Below are positions 17,339 to 26,853 of a stretch of 51,143 nt of DNA, piece after piece. Source of the stretch: CAYQMF01 sp964418595 (lineage in GTDB: Bacteria; Planctomycetota; UBA1135; UBA2386). The first letter of the stretch is position 1; each line of letters starts with the position of its first letter. The position numbers and the translations under genes were made by a program. The DNA is taken from positions 1-51,143 of the forward strand of contig CAYQMF010000037.1 of assembly GCA_964418595.1 (NCBI GenBank). The letters are read 5' to 3'. The notes below the pieces were generated by a model, which saw only the letters and a list, made by a program, of their open reading frames with translations, had not been told where the DNA came from and searched no databases.

Positions 17339-19201
17339 ATGCCCGAGAAGTCCGCCGCCCAGGTCTATCTCGACTTCTTCACGGCCAATTCCCTGTTCAT
17401 CGTGCTGGCGTGCGGACTCCTGGTGTGGGTCTCGTGGCAGGGCTACCGGAAGGACCAGCATCGCTTCCTGCGCCTGTGGGCCGGCTGCTGGTCGAGCTAC
17501 CTGGTCGCGCGCCTGCTCACGTTGCCGCAGCTCGGCCCCCTGCAGGCCGACCTCACCCTCGGAGTGCGCACGACCCTTTCCGCCTTGTCGCAGGCCGGCT
17601 ACTACCTGCACACGACGCTCCTGTTCGCGTGCCTGCTGCTGCTCGTGCAGCGCGGCAAGGCGTGGATCACTCCCCGGCGCCTCGGCATCTACGCGGTGGT
17701 CATCCTCCTCGGCAGCACCGCCGTCGCCCTGGCGACCATGCACGCCAGCCTCGAGGCACGCATGTTCTGGCGCGTGGGACTGCGCTGCGCGCTGACCGCG
17801 CTCGTGTTCGTGGGCTGCGGCGTGGCCCTCATCCACCACGGCGCGGTCATCGGCAGGTTCGGTGCGCGCTTCGCGGGCGTCGCCCTCCTGTGCAGCGCCG
17901 TGAACCTTGCCGTCCACGCCTGGGCCTTCTGCACCGGAGGCTCCTTCGACCTCGCTTCCTACCTGACCGGGCTCGAGATCCTCAGCGTGTGCGCCATCGG
18001 GTTCGGCCTCCTGTTGTGGATGCACGAGGACGCGAGCCACGAGGCGGCGCGGATCAACAAGGAACTCGCCGAGCGGACCGACGAGCTGCTGCGCGCCCAG
18101 CGGTTGGAGTCGGTCGGTCAGCTCGCGGGCGGAATCGCGCACGACTTCAACAACATCCTCACCGTCGTAGTGTGCAACACGGAGGCGCTCCTGCACGATC
18201 CGGCGCTGAGCGGCGCGGCGCGGGGCAACCTCGAGCAGACCCGGTCAGCGGCCATCACCGCCGCCAAGATGACCGGTCAGATGCTCAACCTCGCGCGGAG
18301 TCCGACGCGCGTGCTGCGCAGCGTCGACATCGCCGCGGAGACGAACGCGCTCGCGCCGCTGCTCCGGTCCCTCGTCGGCCCCAGGATCTCGATCGAAGTC
18401 GAGGTGGCGGCAGAGCCGCTGCGCGTCAGGCTCCGGCGAGGTCACCTCGAGCAGATTCTCGTCAACCTCGTCACCAACGCCCGCGATGCGATCGCCGACC
18501 GGGGGACCATCGCGATCCGCGTCCGCAGGTCCGTCGAGGGCGGCATCACCAGGATCGTGCTCGAGGCGGAGGACTCCGGCGGCGGCATGTCGGACGCCGT
18601 GCGCGAGCGCGTGGGCGATCTGTTCTTCACGACCAAGCCCGACCGCGGCAGCGGGATCGGGATGGCCTCCGTCCGGACGATCCTCGCCGAGACGGACGGG
18701 CGCATCGGGTTTGCGCGCGCGTCCGGGCCGGGCACGACCGTGCGCGTGACCTGGCCCGAGGCGGAGGCTTCGAGCGACGGGCGAACCACGCCGAGCGCGG
18801 CGCCGAGCGCGGCGTCCGGTCCGGCCACCATCCTCGTGGCAGAAGACGACCCGATGGTCCACGCCGTGATCCGCCGCACGTTGGTCGAGGCCGGATACCA
18901 CGTGCTCACCGGCGTGGTCGCCACGGAGGTCGCCCAGCTCGCGCGCGAGCATCGAGGCCCGATCGATCTCCTCCTCTCCGACGTCGTCATGCCCGGGCTG
19001 TCCGGCCCCGAACTCGCCGCCGTCGTGCGACGCGCCCGCCCCGACATCGTCGTGTGCTTCATCTCCGGGTTCATCGACGACGACCGCCGCGCCCAACTGC
19101 CAGAGCGCGCACCCCTGCTCGGCAAGCCCTTCACGCCCCAGGACCTCCTCCAGTTCGTGGCCAAAGTGCTCGCCGACCACCAGCTTCCCGTCGCGCGTTG
19201 A
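17339..19201 (+). CDS. Membrane hybrid histidine kinase with C-terminal receiver domain
   Basis: The 620-residue protein has about seven hydrophobic helices in residues 15-228, resembling the membrane sensor of unknown ligand found in 7TM kinases. The phosphoacceptor motif is GGIAHDFNNIL (His268). The ATPase domain has VNLVTNARDA, EDSGGGMSD and GSGIGMASV. After an Ala/Ser-rich linker a receiver domain follows with DVVMPG (Asp548) and GKPF (Lys596). NtrB-like GGIAHDFNN kinases with a terminal receiver often regulate through a further phosphotransfer protein, which is not in the window. The spacer before it is about 70 bp, so co-transcription with the metal cassette is possible but not required. 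Confidence 0.88.
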   Translation: MPEKSAAQVYLDFFTANSLFIVLACGLLVWVSWQGYRKDQHRFLRLWAGCWSSYLVARLLTLPQLGPLQADLTLGVRTTLSALSQAGYYLHTTLLFACLLLLVQRGKAWITPRRLGIYAVVILLGSTAVALATMHASLEARMFWRVGLRCALTALVFVGCGVALIHHGAVIGRFGARFAGVALLCSAVNLAVHAWAFCTGGSFDLASYLTGLEILSVCAIGFGLLLWMHEDASHEAARINKELAERTDELLRAQRLESVGQLAGGIAHDFNNILTVVVCNTEALLHDPALSGAARGNLEQTRSAAITAAKMTGQMLNLARSPTRVLRSVDIAAETNALAPLLRSLVGPRISIEVEVAAEPLRVRLRRGHLEQILVNLVTNARDAIADRGTIAIRVRRSVEGGITRIVLEAEDSGGGMSDAVRERVGDLFFTTKPDRGSGIGMASVRTILAETDGRIGFARASGPGTTVRVTWPEAEASSDGRTTPSAAPSAASGPATILVAEDDPMVHAVIRRTLVEAGYHVLTGVVATEVAQLAREHRGPIDLLLSDVVMPGLSGPELAAVVRRARPDIVVCFISGFIDDDRRAQLPERAPLLGKPFTPQDLLQFVAKVLADHQLPVAR

Positions 19202-19216
19202 TCGGCCTCGCGCGGC

Positions 19217-20392
19217 TCACGCCCGGCGCAACGCCTCGGTCGGACGCAGGCGCGCGGCGCGCCAGGCCGGAAAGGTCCCGCCGAGCAGGCCGAGCGCGCC
19301 GGCCACGGCCACCGACGTGCCGAGCACCAGCGGCGTGATCCTGAACGCGAACGCGATCTCCGTGAAGGTCTGCATGTTGGTCGTGCCGGTGCGCACGCCG
19401 TGCAACGGCAGCAGCAGGAGGCACCCCACGATCCCGCCGCACAGGCCGAGCACGAGCGCCTCGAACACGAACGACAGGAAGATCGCGCCGCCGCGGAAGC
19501 CGAGCGCGCGCAGGATGCCGATCTCGTGGGTGCGCGACGCGACCGCCGCCAGCATCGAGTTGATGCCGGTGAACAACGCGCCGATGCCCATGATGATCGC
19601 GAGCACGATGCCGACCGCGGCGAGCGTGACCGACAGCATCTGCGACTGCGACTCGAGGTAGGCGCGCTCGCTCTGGACCTTGGCGGGCACGCGCTCGTCG
19701 CCGGCGAGGCGCGTCGTGAGCGCGTCCAGTGCAGCGGCGTCCTTGACCTTGCCGATGACCCGGCTGAACGACGGGCGCTGCAGCGCTTCCTGCATCCGGT
19801 TGACGTCGCCCCAGATCTCGGAGTTCTGCGGGCCGCGCCCGCGCACGATGCCCGTGACCCGGAACGGGTTCGTGTTGATCCACAGGTCGTCGCCGATGTG
19901 GCAGTCCGCGATCCGCTCCACGAGCGCCTCGCCGACGACGACTTCGTCGCGGCCGAAGGTGAACGGCGTGCCCTCCACCACCGTGACGTCCTGACCATGG
20001 ATGGCGAACGTCGCCGGCTGCACGCCGCGGATCGGCACGTTGGTCTCACCGCCGTCCACCTTGCGCAGGCGCACGGCGAGATACAGTTCCGCCGCCGCGA
20101 GCGGCTGTTCGTTGGCCCCCGTGGCGAGCTCCGGCGAGCCCTTGATCAGGTAGTCCGCGCGCTCGCGCGAGAAACCGCTCTCGCCTTCGCTCGTGGCACC
20201 GGGCCGAAGCAGGATGGCAAGGTCGGTACGGCCCCGCTCCGTGAGCAGCGACGCAAAGCCCTGTTGCAGGCAGAGCATGCCGCCGAGCACGGCGACCGTG
20301 GCGGCGATGCCGAGCACGGTCAGCGCGCTGGCGGTCCAGCGCGCCCGCAGGCTGCGCACGGTGTAGGCGAGAGGAACGAGTGCCATGGTCAT
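19217..20392 (-). CDS. ABC transporter permease, MacB/FtsX type (second of pair)
   Basis: The 391-residue protein has helix 1 near the N-terminus (ALTVLGIAATVAVLGGML), an external domain, then three C-terminal helices including AAVGIVLAIIMGIGALFTGI and the FtsX-domain motif SRTHEIGILRALGF. It is the usual four-helix layout. The start ATG 20392 overlaps the stop of the first permease (ATGA). Two different permeases probably form a heterodimer with the ATPase at 21557-22264. Together with the adaptor it should form a MacA/MacB-like or LolCDE-like exporter. Substrate unknown. Confidence 0.88.
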   Translation of the reverse strand: MTMALVPLAYTVRSLRARWTASALTVLGIAATVAVLGGMLCLQQGFASLLTERGRTDLAILLRPGATSEGESGFSRERADYLIKGSPELATGANEQPLAAAELYLAVRLRKVDGGETNVPIRGVQPATFAIHGQDVTVVEGTPFTFGRDEVVVGEALVERIADCHIGDDLWINTNPFRVTGIVRGRGPQNSEIWGDVNRMQEALQRPSFSRVIGKVKDAAALDALTTRLAGDERVPAKVQSERAYLESQSQMLSVTLAAVGIVLAIIMGIGALFTGINSMLAAVASRTHEIGILRALGFRGGAIFLSFVFEALVLGLCGGIVGCLLLLPLHGVRTGTTNMQTFTEIAFAFRITPLVLGTSVAVAGALGLLGGTFPAWRAARLRPTEALRRA

Positions 20393-21555
20393 GCCTCCGT
20401 GCGCAGCGCCACCACCGGCTGCACCCGCGCGAGGCGCCAGCCCGGAACGAGCCCGGAGACCCCCCCGACGCCGAGCGCGATTCCGATGCCGAGCAGCACC
20501 ACGCCGCCCGACACCTCGAACCCGGGCAGGAGCCGCGACATCCCCGACTGCAGGCCGGCCTCGATGCCGAGCGCGAGCCCGGCGCCGGCGAGACCCCCGA
20601 CACCGCACACGAGCAGCGACTCGGTGAGCATCAGCGACACGATCGTGCTGCTCCGAAAGCCCAGCGCCTTGAGGATCCCCGCGTCGCGGGTCCGCTCGCG
20701 CGCCGCCATGAGCATCGTGTTCAGCACCGCGAAGAAGATCGCGAACACCACCGCCCCGCCGACGCCGCCGAGCAGCGCCGGCACGTTGCCCAGCATCGAG
20801 ATGAACTGCCGGTTGAACTCCGCCTCCGTGGTCGTCTGCACGCGCTGCGGCCCGTTCTCGAACATCGCGTCCACCTCCGCCATCGCCCGCGTCGGGTCCG
20901 TGCCCGGGCGCATCGCCAGCAGGTAGACACCCGCGCCCGGCGGGCCCTGCGCGGCGCCCTGCTCCAGGGTCTCGCGCAGGTAGTCGAAGTGGAAGTACAT
21001 CGTCTGCATGTCGAGGCTCGGCACGCTGCTCGCGTAGATCGCCTCGACGGTGAATTCCCACGCCGAGCCGTCGGTGCGCGGGAAGATCGCGCCCTCGAGC
21101 GGGATCTTGCTGCCCACGTCCCAGTCGAACCGCGCCGCGAGGTCCTTGCCGATGACGCAGCCGGTGCGTGCCTTCTGGAACGCGTCGTAGCTGCCGGCCA
21201 CGATGCTGAACTCCGGGTAGCTCGGCAGGAACGTGTCGGCGTCGACGCCGAACTGGGCAAAGAAGTTGGACGGGTCGCGATAGATGCCGCCGAACCACTG
21301 CCAACGGCACACACGCTCCACGTCGGCGACGCTGGCGAGCTTGCTCTGGTAGGCGAGCGGCAGCTCGACGAAGAGGCTCACCTTCGACTGCACCCACAGC
21401 CGGTTGGACGCCGCCTTCTCCACGGTGCTGGTGAGTCCCACGACCGCACCCCGCAGGATGCAGAGCAGGAACACCGCCGTCACCATCGAGACCAGCGTCA
21501 ACCCGGCGCGCACCGGGTGAGCCGCGAGGTTGCGAAACACGAGACGGGTCAGCAT
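20389..21555 (-). CDS. ABC transporter permease, MacB/FtsX type (first of pair)
   Basis: The 388-residue protein has an N-terminal helix (GLTLVSMVTAVFLLCILRG), a long external domain (about 45-260), and three C-terminal helices with ARERTRDAGILKALGF, the coupling-helix motif of the FtsX family. It begins 1 nt after the ATPase stop codon and its own stop overlaps the next permease start, so the three are tightly coupled. Aromatic-rich external segments (CRWQWFGGIY) could contact a hydrophobic substrate or the adaptor. Confidence 0.88.
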   Translation of the reverse strand: MLTRLVFRNLAAHPVRAGLTLVSMVTAVFLLCILRGAVVGLTSTVEKAASNRLWVQSKVSLFVELPLAYQSKLASVADVERVCRWQWFGGIYRDPSNFFAQFGVDADTFLPSYPEFSIVAGSYDAFQKARTGCVIGKDLAARFDWDVGSKIPLEGAIFPRTDGSAWEFTVEAIYASSVPSLDMQTMYFHFDYLRETLEQGAAQGPPGAGVYLLAMRPGTDPTRAMAEVDAMFENGPQRVQTTTEAEFNRQFISMLGNVPALLGGVGGAVVFAIFFAVLNTMLMAARERTRDAGILKALGFRSSTIVSLMLTESLLVCGVGGLAGAGLALGIEAGLQSGMSRLLPGFEVSGGVVLLGIGIALGVGGVSGLVPGWRLARVQPVVALRTEA

Positions 21556-21556
21556 G

Positions 21557-22264
21557 TCACCGCCCCGCCGCCGTGGCGTTCTGTTCGATCCGCCCGAGCC
21601 GCCCCTTGTCGAGATGGACGACGGTGTGCGCGTAACCGGCCGCCATCGGATCGTGGGTGACCATGAGGATGGTCTTCTTCAGCTTGCCGTTCAGTTGCGT
21701 CAGCAGGGTGAGCACCTGCTCCGCGGAACCGCGGTCGAGGTCGCCCGTCGGCTCGTCGGCGAGGATCACGGCCGGATCGGTGGCGATGGCTCGCGCGATC
21801 GCCACCCGCTGCTCCTGCCCACCCGACAGCTCGCGCGGCCGATGGTGCATGCGATCCGCCAGCCCGACCAGGTCGAGGGCGCGCTCGGCCTGCTGGCGGC
21901 GCTGCGCCTTGGACAACGGCTGCAGGAGGAGGGGCAGCTCCACGTTCTCGCGCGCGGTGAGCACCGGCAGCAGGTTGAAGCCCTGGAACACGAACCCGAC
22001 GTGCGCGGAGCGCCACGCCGCGAGCCCGCTCTCGTCGAGCTGGGCGAGGTCTTCGCCGGCCACCAGCACCGACCCCGCGTCGGCAGCGTCGAGCCCGCCG
22101 ATGAGATTGAGCAGCGTGGTCTTGCCGGACCCCGACGGTCCCATGAGCGCGTAGAACGCGCCCTCCTGCATGTCGAGGTCGAGGCCGTCGAGAACACGCA
22201 GCTCTTCGCTGCCGCGCTGGTACGTGCGGCACACGCCGCGCAGGGAGATGAACGCTTGACTCAT
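21557..22264 (-). CDS. ABC transporter ATPase, LolD/MacB type
   Basis: The 235-residue ATPase has Walker A GPSGSGKTT, Q-loop FQGFNLLPVL, signature LSGGQEQRVAIARAI, Walker B VILADEPTGDLD and switch His in VTHDPMAAG. It starts at ATG 22264 overlapping the adaptor stop (ATGA). It powers the two adjacent permeases. The Glu in SGGQEQRV replaces the more common Gln (SGGQQQRV), which is a tolerated variation. The operon order is adaptor, ATPase, permease, permease. Confidence 0.93.
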   Translation of the reverse strand: MSQAFISLRGVCRTYQRGSEELRVLDGLDLDMQEGAFYALMGPSGSGKTTLLNLIGGLDAADAGSVLVAGEDLAQLDESGLAAWRSAHVGFVFQGFNLLPVLTARENVELPLLLQPLSKAQRRQQAERALDLVGLADRMHHRPRELSGGQEQRVAIARAIATDPAVILADEPTGDLDRGSAEQVLTLLTQLNGKLKKTILMVTHDPMAAGYAHTVVHLDKGRLGRIEQNATAAGR

Positions 22265-23673
22265 GATGCGGTGGGCAAGAGGACGCGGTCGCCGCTGTGC
22301 AGCGAGGGTGGCGGGTCGAGGACGATGCGCTGGCCGACGCGCAGGCCAACGCGCACCTCGGCCCGGCCGTTGGCGCGATCGCCAACCTCGATCGGGGTGA
22401 AGGTCGCGACGTCGCGTTCCAGCACGAACACGCCGGCACGCCCCTGCACCTCGACGATGGCCGTCTCCGGCACGAGGATACGCCGCTCGCCGGTCGCCGG
22501 CGCGGAGCTCTCGGCGGCGTCGGCGGGCAGGAAGACGATGCGCACGCCCATCTCCGGGCGGAGCGAAGCATCCGGGGCGTCCAGCTTCACGCGCACCTCG
22601 ACGGTGGCCTTCTGCCGGTTGGCCGTGGGCCAGATGCGGTCGACGCGGCCGCGGTAGCGGCGGTCGGGAAAGGCATCGAGGAAGACCTCGGCGACCGCGC
22701 CGCGGTTCACCGCCGACAGCGACGTCTCCGGCACCTCCGCCTGCGCCTCGAGCGACTCGAAGTCGACCATCGTGCACACCGCGCCGCGCGCGTTGCCGCC
22801 GCCCTGAACGTTGGGGGACACGACCTCGCCGACCTCGGCGTCCTTGAGCACGACGATCCCGGCGAACGGCGCCCGCACTTCCGTCTTGTCGAGGGTCGCG
22901 CGCGCGTGCTCCGTGGCCGCGACCGCGGCCGAGACCTGCGCCGAGGCGACCTCGACTTCGAGTCGCGCGACGGCCACCTGGCTCTCGGCGTCGGCGATGT
23001 CGACCTCGGCGGCGGCCAGCCGCGCCTCGTTGGCGGTGACCTGGGCACGCGCCTGTGCGTCGGCCGCGACCGCGGCGTCGAGGAGATCCTGCGCTTGCAC
23101 GTTGTTGCGCACGAGTTCTTCCGCCCGCTGCAGGCGCGCGGCGGTGAGCGTCGCCCCGGCCTTGGCGTCGGTGACGTTCGCGGCCGCGGCGGCGCGCATC
23201 CCTTGCCGCTGCGCCACGCGCTGCTCCGCGAGCGCGAGCTGCGCCTGCGCCCGCCGGAGGGTCGCCTCCGCCACCTGGCCCTCCGCTTCCGCCCGGCGCA
23301 GCGCCGCCCGGAACTCCTCCGCGTAGAGCCGGGCGACCACGTCACCCTTCGCCACCACGCTGCCCTCCGTCACCAGCAGCTCCACGATGCGGCCAGGGAT
23401 GTCGGTCGACAGCGCCGCCCGCCGGGCCGCGACGATGTACCCGTTGGCGGCCGCACCGCGCACCGCCCCCACCGCCGCAGGGTGACTCTCGGCCACGACC
23501 ATCACCCGGACCTCTGCCAGCGTGACGCGATCGAGCAGACGCAGGACCGGGCCGCGCAGGACGAAGCCGGTGCCCAGCAGGAGCAGGAGCACGACCGGCA
23601 GGGTCCACGACCGACCTCGGCGACGGCGAGCGCGCGGCCCGCCGCGCTCGATGCGCAACGCTTCGACGTCCAC
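22261..23673 (-). CDS. Membrane fusion (HlyD/MacA-type) adaptor of the ABC exporter
   Basis: The 470-residue protein has one N-terminal membrane helix (TLPVVLLLLLGTGFVL), a split lipoyl/beta-barrel region, and a long Ala/Glu-rich coiled-coil hairpin (about 110-230, for example LRRAQAQLALAEQRVAQRQ). APFAGIVVLKDAEVGEVV is the classical second lipoyl half. Such adaptors connect an inner-membrane ABC transporter with the outer envelope. No TolC-like gene is adjacent. GTG 23673 is taken as start because it precedes the basic segment and membrane helix; TTG 23703 is an alternative. It is divergent from corA, 88 bp away. Confidence 0.87.
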   Translation of the reverse strand: MDVEALRIERGGPRARRRRGRSWTLPVVLLLLLGTGFVLRGPVLRLLDRVTLAEVRVMVVAESHPAAVGAVRGAAANGYIVAARRAALSTDIPGRIVELLVTEGSVVAKGDVVARLYAEEFRAALRRAEAEGQVAEATLRRAQAQLALAEQRVAQRQGMRAAAAANVTDAKAGATLTAARLQRAEELVRNNVQAQDLLDAAVAADAQARAQVTANEARLAAAEVDIADAESQVAVARLEVEVASAQVSAAVAATEHARATLDKTEVRAPFAGIVVLKDAEVGEVVSPNVQGGGNARGAVCTMVDFESLEAQAEVPETSLSAVNRGAVAEVFLDAFPDRRYRGRVDRIWPTANRQKATVEVRVKLDAPDASLRPEMGVRIVFLPADAAESSAPATGERRILVPETAIVEVQGRAGVFVLERDVATFTPIEVGDRANGRAEVRVGLRVGQRIVLDPPPSLHSGDRVLLPTAS

Positions 23674-23747
23674 CTGCGCATCATCGGGCCGAGCGACGCA
23701 CAAGCAATGGCGGCAAACTCGCCATGGGCTCCTGCCGCGCCCGCGAG

Positions 23748-23753
23748 TAGCTT
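23748..23753 (+). promoter_or_regulatory. Candidate -10 element (TAGCTT) of corA
   Basis: TAGCTT ends 8 nt before the ATG at 23762. The start codon has no Shine-Dalgarno sequence, in line with a leaderless transcript. Confidence 0.45.
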
Positions 23754-23761
23754 GCCCGAGC

Positions 23762-24883
23762 ATGACCGAACGCCCCCCGCCAGCCCCTCGCAGTCGCGGC
23801 GGGCGCGTGTCCCGCCGCCGCCGGCCACCGGCGGGCGCGCCCCCGGGCGCGGTCGCATCGCCCAGCGACATGCCGCGGCCGCGCCTGGGCCTGATCTCGT
23901 ACGACCAGTCGAGCCTCACGGAGCGCCAGGGGGAGCGACTCGATGAGCTGAGCGGCGCCATCGCGCCGGATCGCGTCACGTGGCTCGACGTGCAGGGGCT
24001 CGGCGACGAGTCGGTCATCCGCGCCATCGCCGACCGCTTCGGCCTGCACCGTCTCGTGCTCGCCGACATCCTCAACCTCGGCCAGCGACCCAAGGTCGAG
24101 ACCTACGAGGACACGGTGTTCTGCGTGGTGCGCATGGTGATGCTCTCCCCCGCCGGCGACGTGAACTGGGAGCAGGTGTCGATCGTCCTGGCCGGCAACG
24201 TCGTCCTCTCCTTCCAGGAGACCTACGGCGATTGTCTCGACGGCCTGCGCCAGCGCCTGCGGCAGGGGCGCCAGACGATCCGCGCCGCCGGCGCCGACTA
24301 CCTCGCGGCGATGGTGCTCGATGCCGTGATCGACGGCTACTTCCCGGTCGTCGAGAGCCTCGGCGAGACCCTCGATCGGCTCGAAGACGACCTCGTGCGC
24401 GCCCCGACCCAGGCGGTCCTGCGCCGCGTCTACCGCATCCGCCGCCAGCTCCTCGCGCTTCGCCGCGCGACCTGGCCCATGCGCGATGCGCTCAGCCACG
24501 CGCTCCGCGACCCGCCGGAAGCCTTCGCTCCCGCGACCCTCCCCTACCTGCGCGACACCGAGGACCACGTCATGCAGCTCGTCGATCTGGTCGAGACCGG
24601 TCGCGAACTCGCAGGCAGCTTCGTCGACATCTACCTGTCGAGCGCGGCGCAGCGGACCAACGAAGTGATGCGCACGCTCACCGTGATGGCCGCGATCTTC
24701 ATCCCGCTCACGTTCCTCGCCGGGGTCTTCGGCATGAACTTCGCCGACATGCCGGAGCTGCACTGGAAGTGGGGCTACCCGATGTTCTGGCTCGTGTGCG
24801 TCCTCACCGCCGTCGTGCTGCTCGTCGTGTTCAAGCGCCGCGGCTGGCTCGGGGAGCCGCGGGCACCGCTGGACGGGGAGTGA
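23762..24883 (+). CDS. corA: CorA-type magnesium/cobalt transport protein
   Basis: The 373-residue protein has an extended basic N-terminus, a cytosolic alpha/beta funnel domain, a long helix, and two C-terminal membrane helices. The signature FGMNF (Gly-Met-Asn at 324-326) follows the first helix TVMAAIFIPLTFLAGV; the loop is ADMPELHWKWGYP and the last helix precedes a basic tail (KRRGW). The pentamer carries Mg2+, Co2+ or Ni2+ across the inner membrane. Some CorA paralogues in this phylum export or transport Zn2+, so the ion is not certain. It is convergent with the flavoprotein, 23 bp apart. Confidence 0.93.
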   Translation: MTERPPPAPRSRGGRVSRRRRPPAGAPPGAVASPSDMPRPRLGLISYDQSSLTERQGERLDELSGAIAPDRVTWLDVQGLGDESVIRAIADRFGLHRLVLADILNLGQRPKVETYEDTVFCVVRMVMLSPAGDVNWEQVSIVLAGNVVLSFQETYGDCLDGLRQRLRQGRQTIRAAGADYLAAMVLDAVIDGYFPVVESLGETLDRLEDDLVRAPTQAVLRRVYRIRRQLLALRRATWPMRDALSHALRDPPEAFAPATLPYLRDTEDHVMQLVDLVETGRELAGSFVDIYLSSAAQRTNEVMRTLTVMAAIFIPLTFLAGVFGMNFADMPELHWKWGYPMFWLVCVLTAVVLLVVFKRRGWLGEPRAPLDGE

Positions 24884-24906
24884 ATCCCGTCGCATGACCG
24901 TGCGCG

Positions 24907-26172
24907 CTACGCGCGCACGCGCAAGACCTCCGGGTCCTTCTTCCGCAGGCCGTGCTTGCACATGAACTCGAGCAACCAACTGCTGTACGGCCGCAGCGTC
25001 GCGTCGCCGGTGAAGAGCTGCGGGAAGTGCTTGCTGAAGTGCCGGTTCAGGATGCGGCCCACGAACTTCTCGCGCACCTCCGCCCCCACTTCGAAGAGGG
25101 TCAGCAGCCGCCCGTCGTAGAAGCGCTCGACGGCGCGGTGCCACGCGGCCACGTGGCGCAACACGCGCGCTTCGTATGCCCGCAGCGCCTCCGGCGTGCC
25201 GGCGACGAAGGCCTTCGCCAGCTCCGCGGCGCTGTCGAGGCTCACCATCATGCCGCTGCTGAACACCGGGTCGACGAAGCCGAACGCATCGCCCACCAGC
25301 GCCCACCCGTCGCCGAAGCCGCGCTCCGTGAGCATCTGGTAGTTCGTGTAGCGCAGCACCGGCGTGATGCGCCTGGGGTTGCCGCCGAGGCGCACGAGGT
25401 GCGGGTCGCGCGCGAGGATGGCGTCGTACTGCTCCTCGTTGGTCTTGCCGAACTGCTGCAGGCGCTCGCCGTCGACGACGAAGCCCAGCGACACCCGACC
25501 CGGCAGCGGGATGCGCCAGGCCCAGCCGTGCTCGAGCAGGTCGCTGTGCGTGTGACCCGGGGATGTGATCGGCATCCCTTCGACGTGCGCGAACAGCGCG
25601 GCGTCGCGACGCGGTCCCTCGCGCGCCGGCAGGCCGAGCAGTCCGCTCAGCAGCCGGCGCCGGCCGGTGGCGTCGACGACCTTCTCCGGGTGCGCGTCGA
25701 AGAACCCTTCGGTCGCGGCCAGGGTCTCCGCGGTCAGACGCACCCCGTCGGCCGAGACCCGCTCGACCTTGCCGGCGAACGGGAAGAGGCGCGCGCCTGC
25801 GCGCAGCGCCGCGCGTTCGAAGGACGCATCGAGGAGGTCGCGCGGCGTGTTGTAGGCGTAGGGCGACGCGATCCGCGTGAAGTCGCGGAACGCGAACGCG
25901 AGCGGCGGACGTTCGCGGAGCGTGAAGGTCGCGCCGGGCTTCAGCAGGCTGTAGGCAGCGACCTCCGCCTCGATGCCGAGCGCGCGCAGGAAGGGCACGA
26001 TCGCCGGCACCATCGATTCACCGACGAGGAGCGGCGGACGGTTTCGTGGCGCGAACAGGCCCACCTGCCAGCCGGCGGTGGCCAGCGCGTGCGCGAGGTA
26101 GCAGCCGGCCGGGCCGCCGCCGAGGATCGCGACCGAACGAGGGGCAACGGCGCCGGGCATGGGGCGCGGCAT
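24907..26172 (-). CDS. FAD-dependent halogenase-like monooxygenase
   Basis: The 421-residue protein has an FAD Rossmann motif LGGGPAGCYLA (17-27), GES (51-53), VVDATGRRRLL and a second FAD motif GDAFGFVDPVFSSGM (294-308). WAWRIP (217-222) matches the WxWxIP signature of flavin-dependent halogenases, and Lys78 in LLKPGATF sits where these enzymes have the catalytic Lys. Related proteins without halogenase activity (geranylgeranyl reductase-like or polyketide tailoring enzymes) share most motifs, so halogenation is only a possibility. No biosynthetic cluster surrounds it. ATG 26172 is chosen; 26160 is an alternative. It is divergent from maf. Confidence 0.72.
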   Translation of the reverse strand: MPRPMPGAVAPRSVAILGGGPAGCYLAHALATAGWQVGLFAPRNRPPLLVGESMVPAIVPFLRALGIEAEVAAYSLLKPGATFTLRERPPLAFAFRDFTRIASPYAYNTPRDLLDASFERAALRAGARLFPFAGKVERVSADGVRLTAETLAATEGFFDAHPEKVVDATGRRRLLSGLLGLPAREGPRRDAALFAHVEGMPITSPGHTHSDLLEHGWAWRIPLPGRVSLGFVVDGERLQQFGKTNEEQYDAILARDPHLVRLGGNPRRITPVLRYTNYQMLTERGFGDGWALVGDAFGFVDPVFSSGMMVSLDSAAELAKAFVAGTPEALRAYEARVLRHVAAWHRAVERFYDGRLLTLFEVGAEVREKFVGRILNRHFSKHFPQLFTGDATLRPYSSWLLEFMCKHGLRKKDPEVLRVRA

Positions 26173-26244
26173 TCTGGCGTCGAGATCGCACACGGTCACG
26201 CAGCAAGATCGCCCGCGCACCTGCAGGATCCCGCGTCCGCCGCG

Positions 26245-26250
26245 TAGGCT
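26245..26250 (+). promoter_or_regulatory. Candidate -10 element (TAGGCT) of the maf gene
   Basis: TAGGCT ends 7 nt before the GTG start at 26258, leaving no room for a ribosome site. Confidence 0.45.
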
Positions 26251-26257
26251 GCCGCGC

Positions 26258-26842
26258 GTGTCGCTCCCGCGCCTCGTCCTCGCCAGCACCTCGCGCTACC
26301 GCAGGATGCTCCTCGCCCGCCTCGGCGTGGCCTTCGACGTCGCCGCGCCCGCCTGCGACGAGGCGGCATACCACGCGCGCATCCACGATCCGTTCGACCT
26401 CGCCGTCGCGCTCGCGGCGGCGAAGGCAGAGGCCGTGGCCCGCCTGCAACCCGACGCGATCGTGATCGGCTCCGACCAGGTGTGCGCGATCGACGGCGCG
26501 GTCCTCGGCAAGCCGGGTACACGGACTGCGGCGCTGGCGCAACTGCGCCGCCTGCAGGGCCGGACCCACGAACTGATCACCGCCGTGTGCGTGTGCACGC
26601 CCGACGGGACGCAGGCCTTCCACGACATCAGCCGGCTGCGCATGCGAGCCCTCGACGACGGCGCGCTGCAGCGCTACCTCGATCGCGACGAGCCGTACGA
26701 CTGCGCGGGCTCGTACAAGCTCGAAGCCGCGGGGATCGGCCTGTTCGCGAAGATCGAGTCCGCGGACCACACCGCGATCACCGGCCTCCCGCTCCTGCAG
26801 GTCGCGGGCGTGCTGCGCGCGCTCGGGTTCGCGATTCCCTAG
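26258..26842 (+). CDS. maf: Maf-family nucleotide pyrophosphatase, YceF-like
   Basis: The 194-residue protein starts at GTG 26258 with LVLASTSRYRRMLL, the substrate-binding loop of Maf proteins. The metal/catalytic stretch is VIGSDQVCAIDG with Asp at the position of the general base; GKPGT follows, and YDCAGSYKLEAAGIGLF is the C-terminal signature. DQV rather than DTV places it in the YceF subgroup, which hydrolyses m7GTP. Maf proteins remove modified nucleotides. It converges with folE, 11 bp apart. Confidence 0.9.
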   Translation: MSLPRLVLASTSRYRRMLLARLGVAFDVAAPACDEAAYHARIHDPFDLAVALAAAKAEAVARLQPDAIVIGSDQVCAIDGAVLGKPGTRTAALAQLRRLQGRTHELITAVCVCTPDGTQAFHDISRLRMRALDDGALQRYLDRDEPYDCAGSYKLEAAGIGLFAKIESADHTAITGLPLLQVAGVLRALGFAIP

Positions 26843-26853
26843 GTCCGTTCCCC

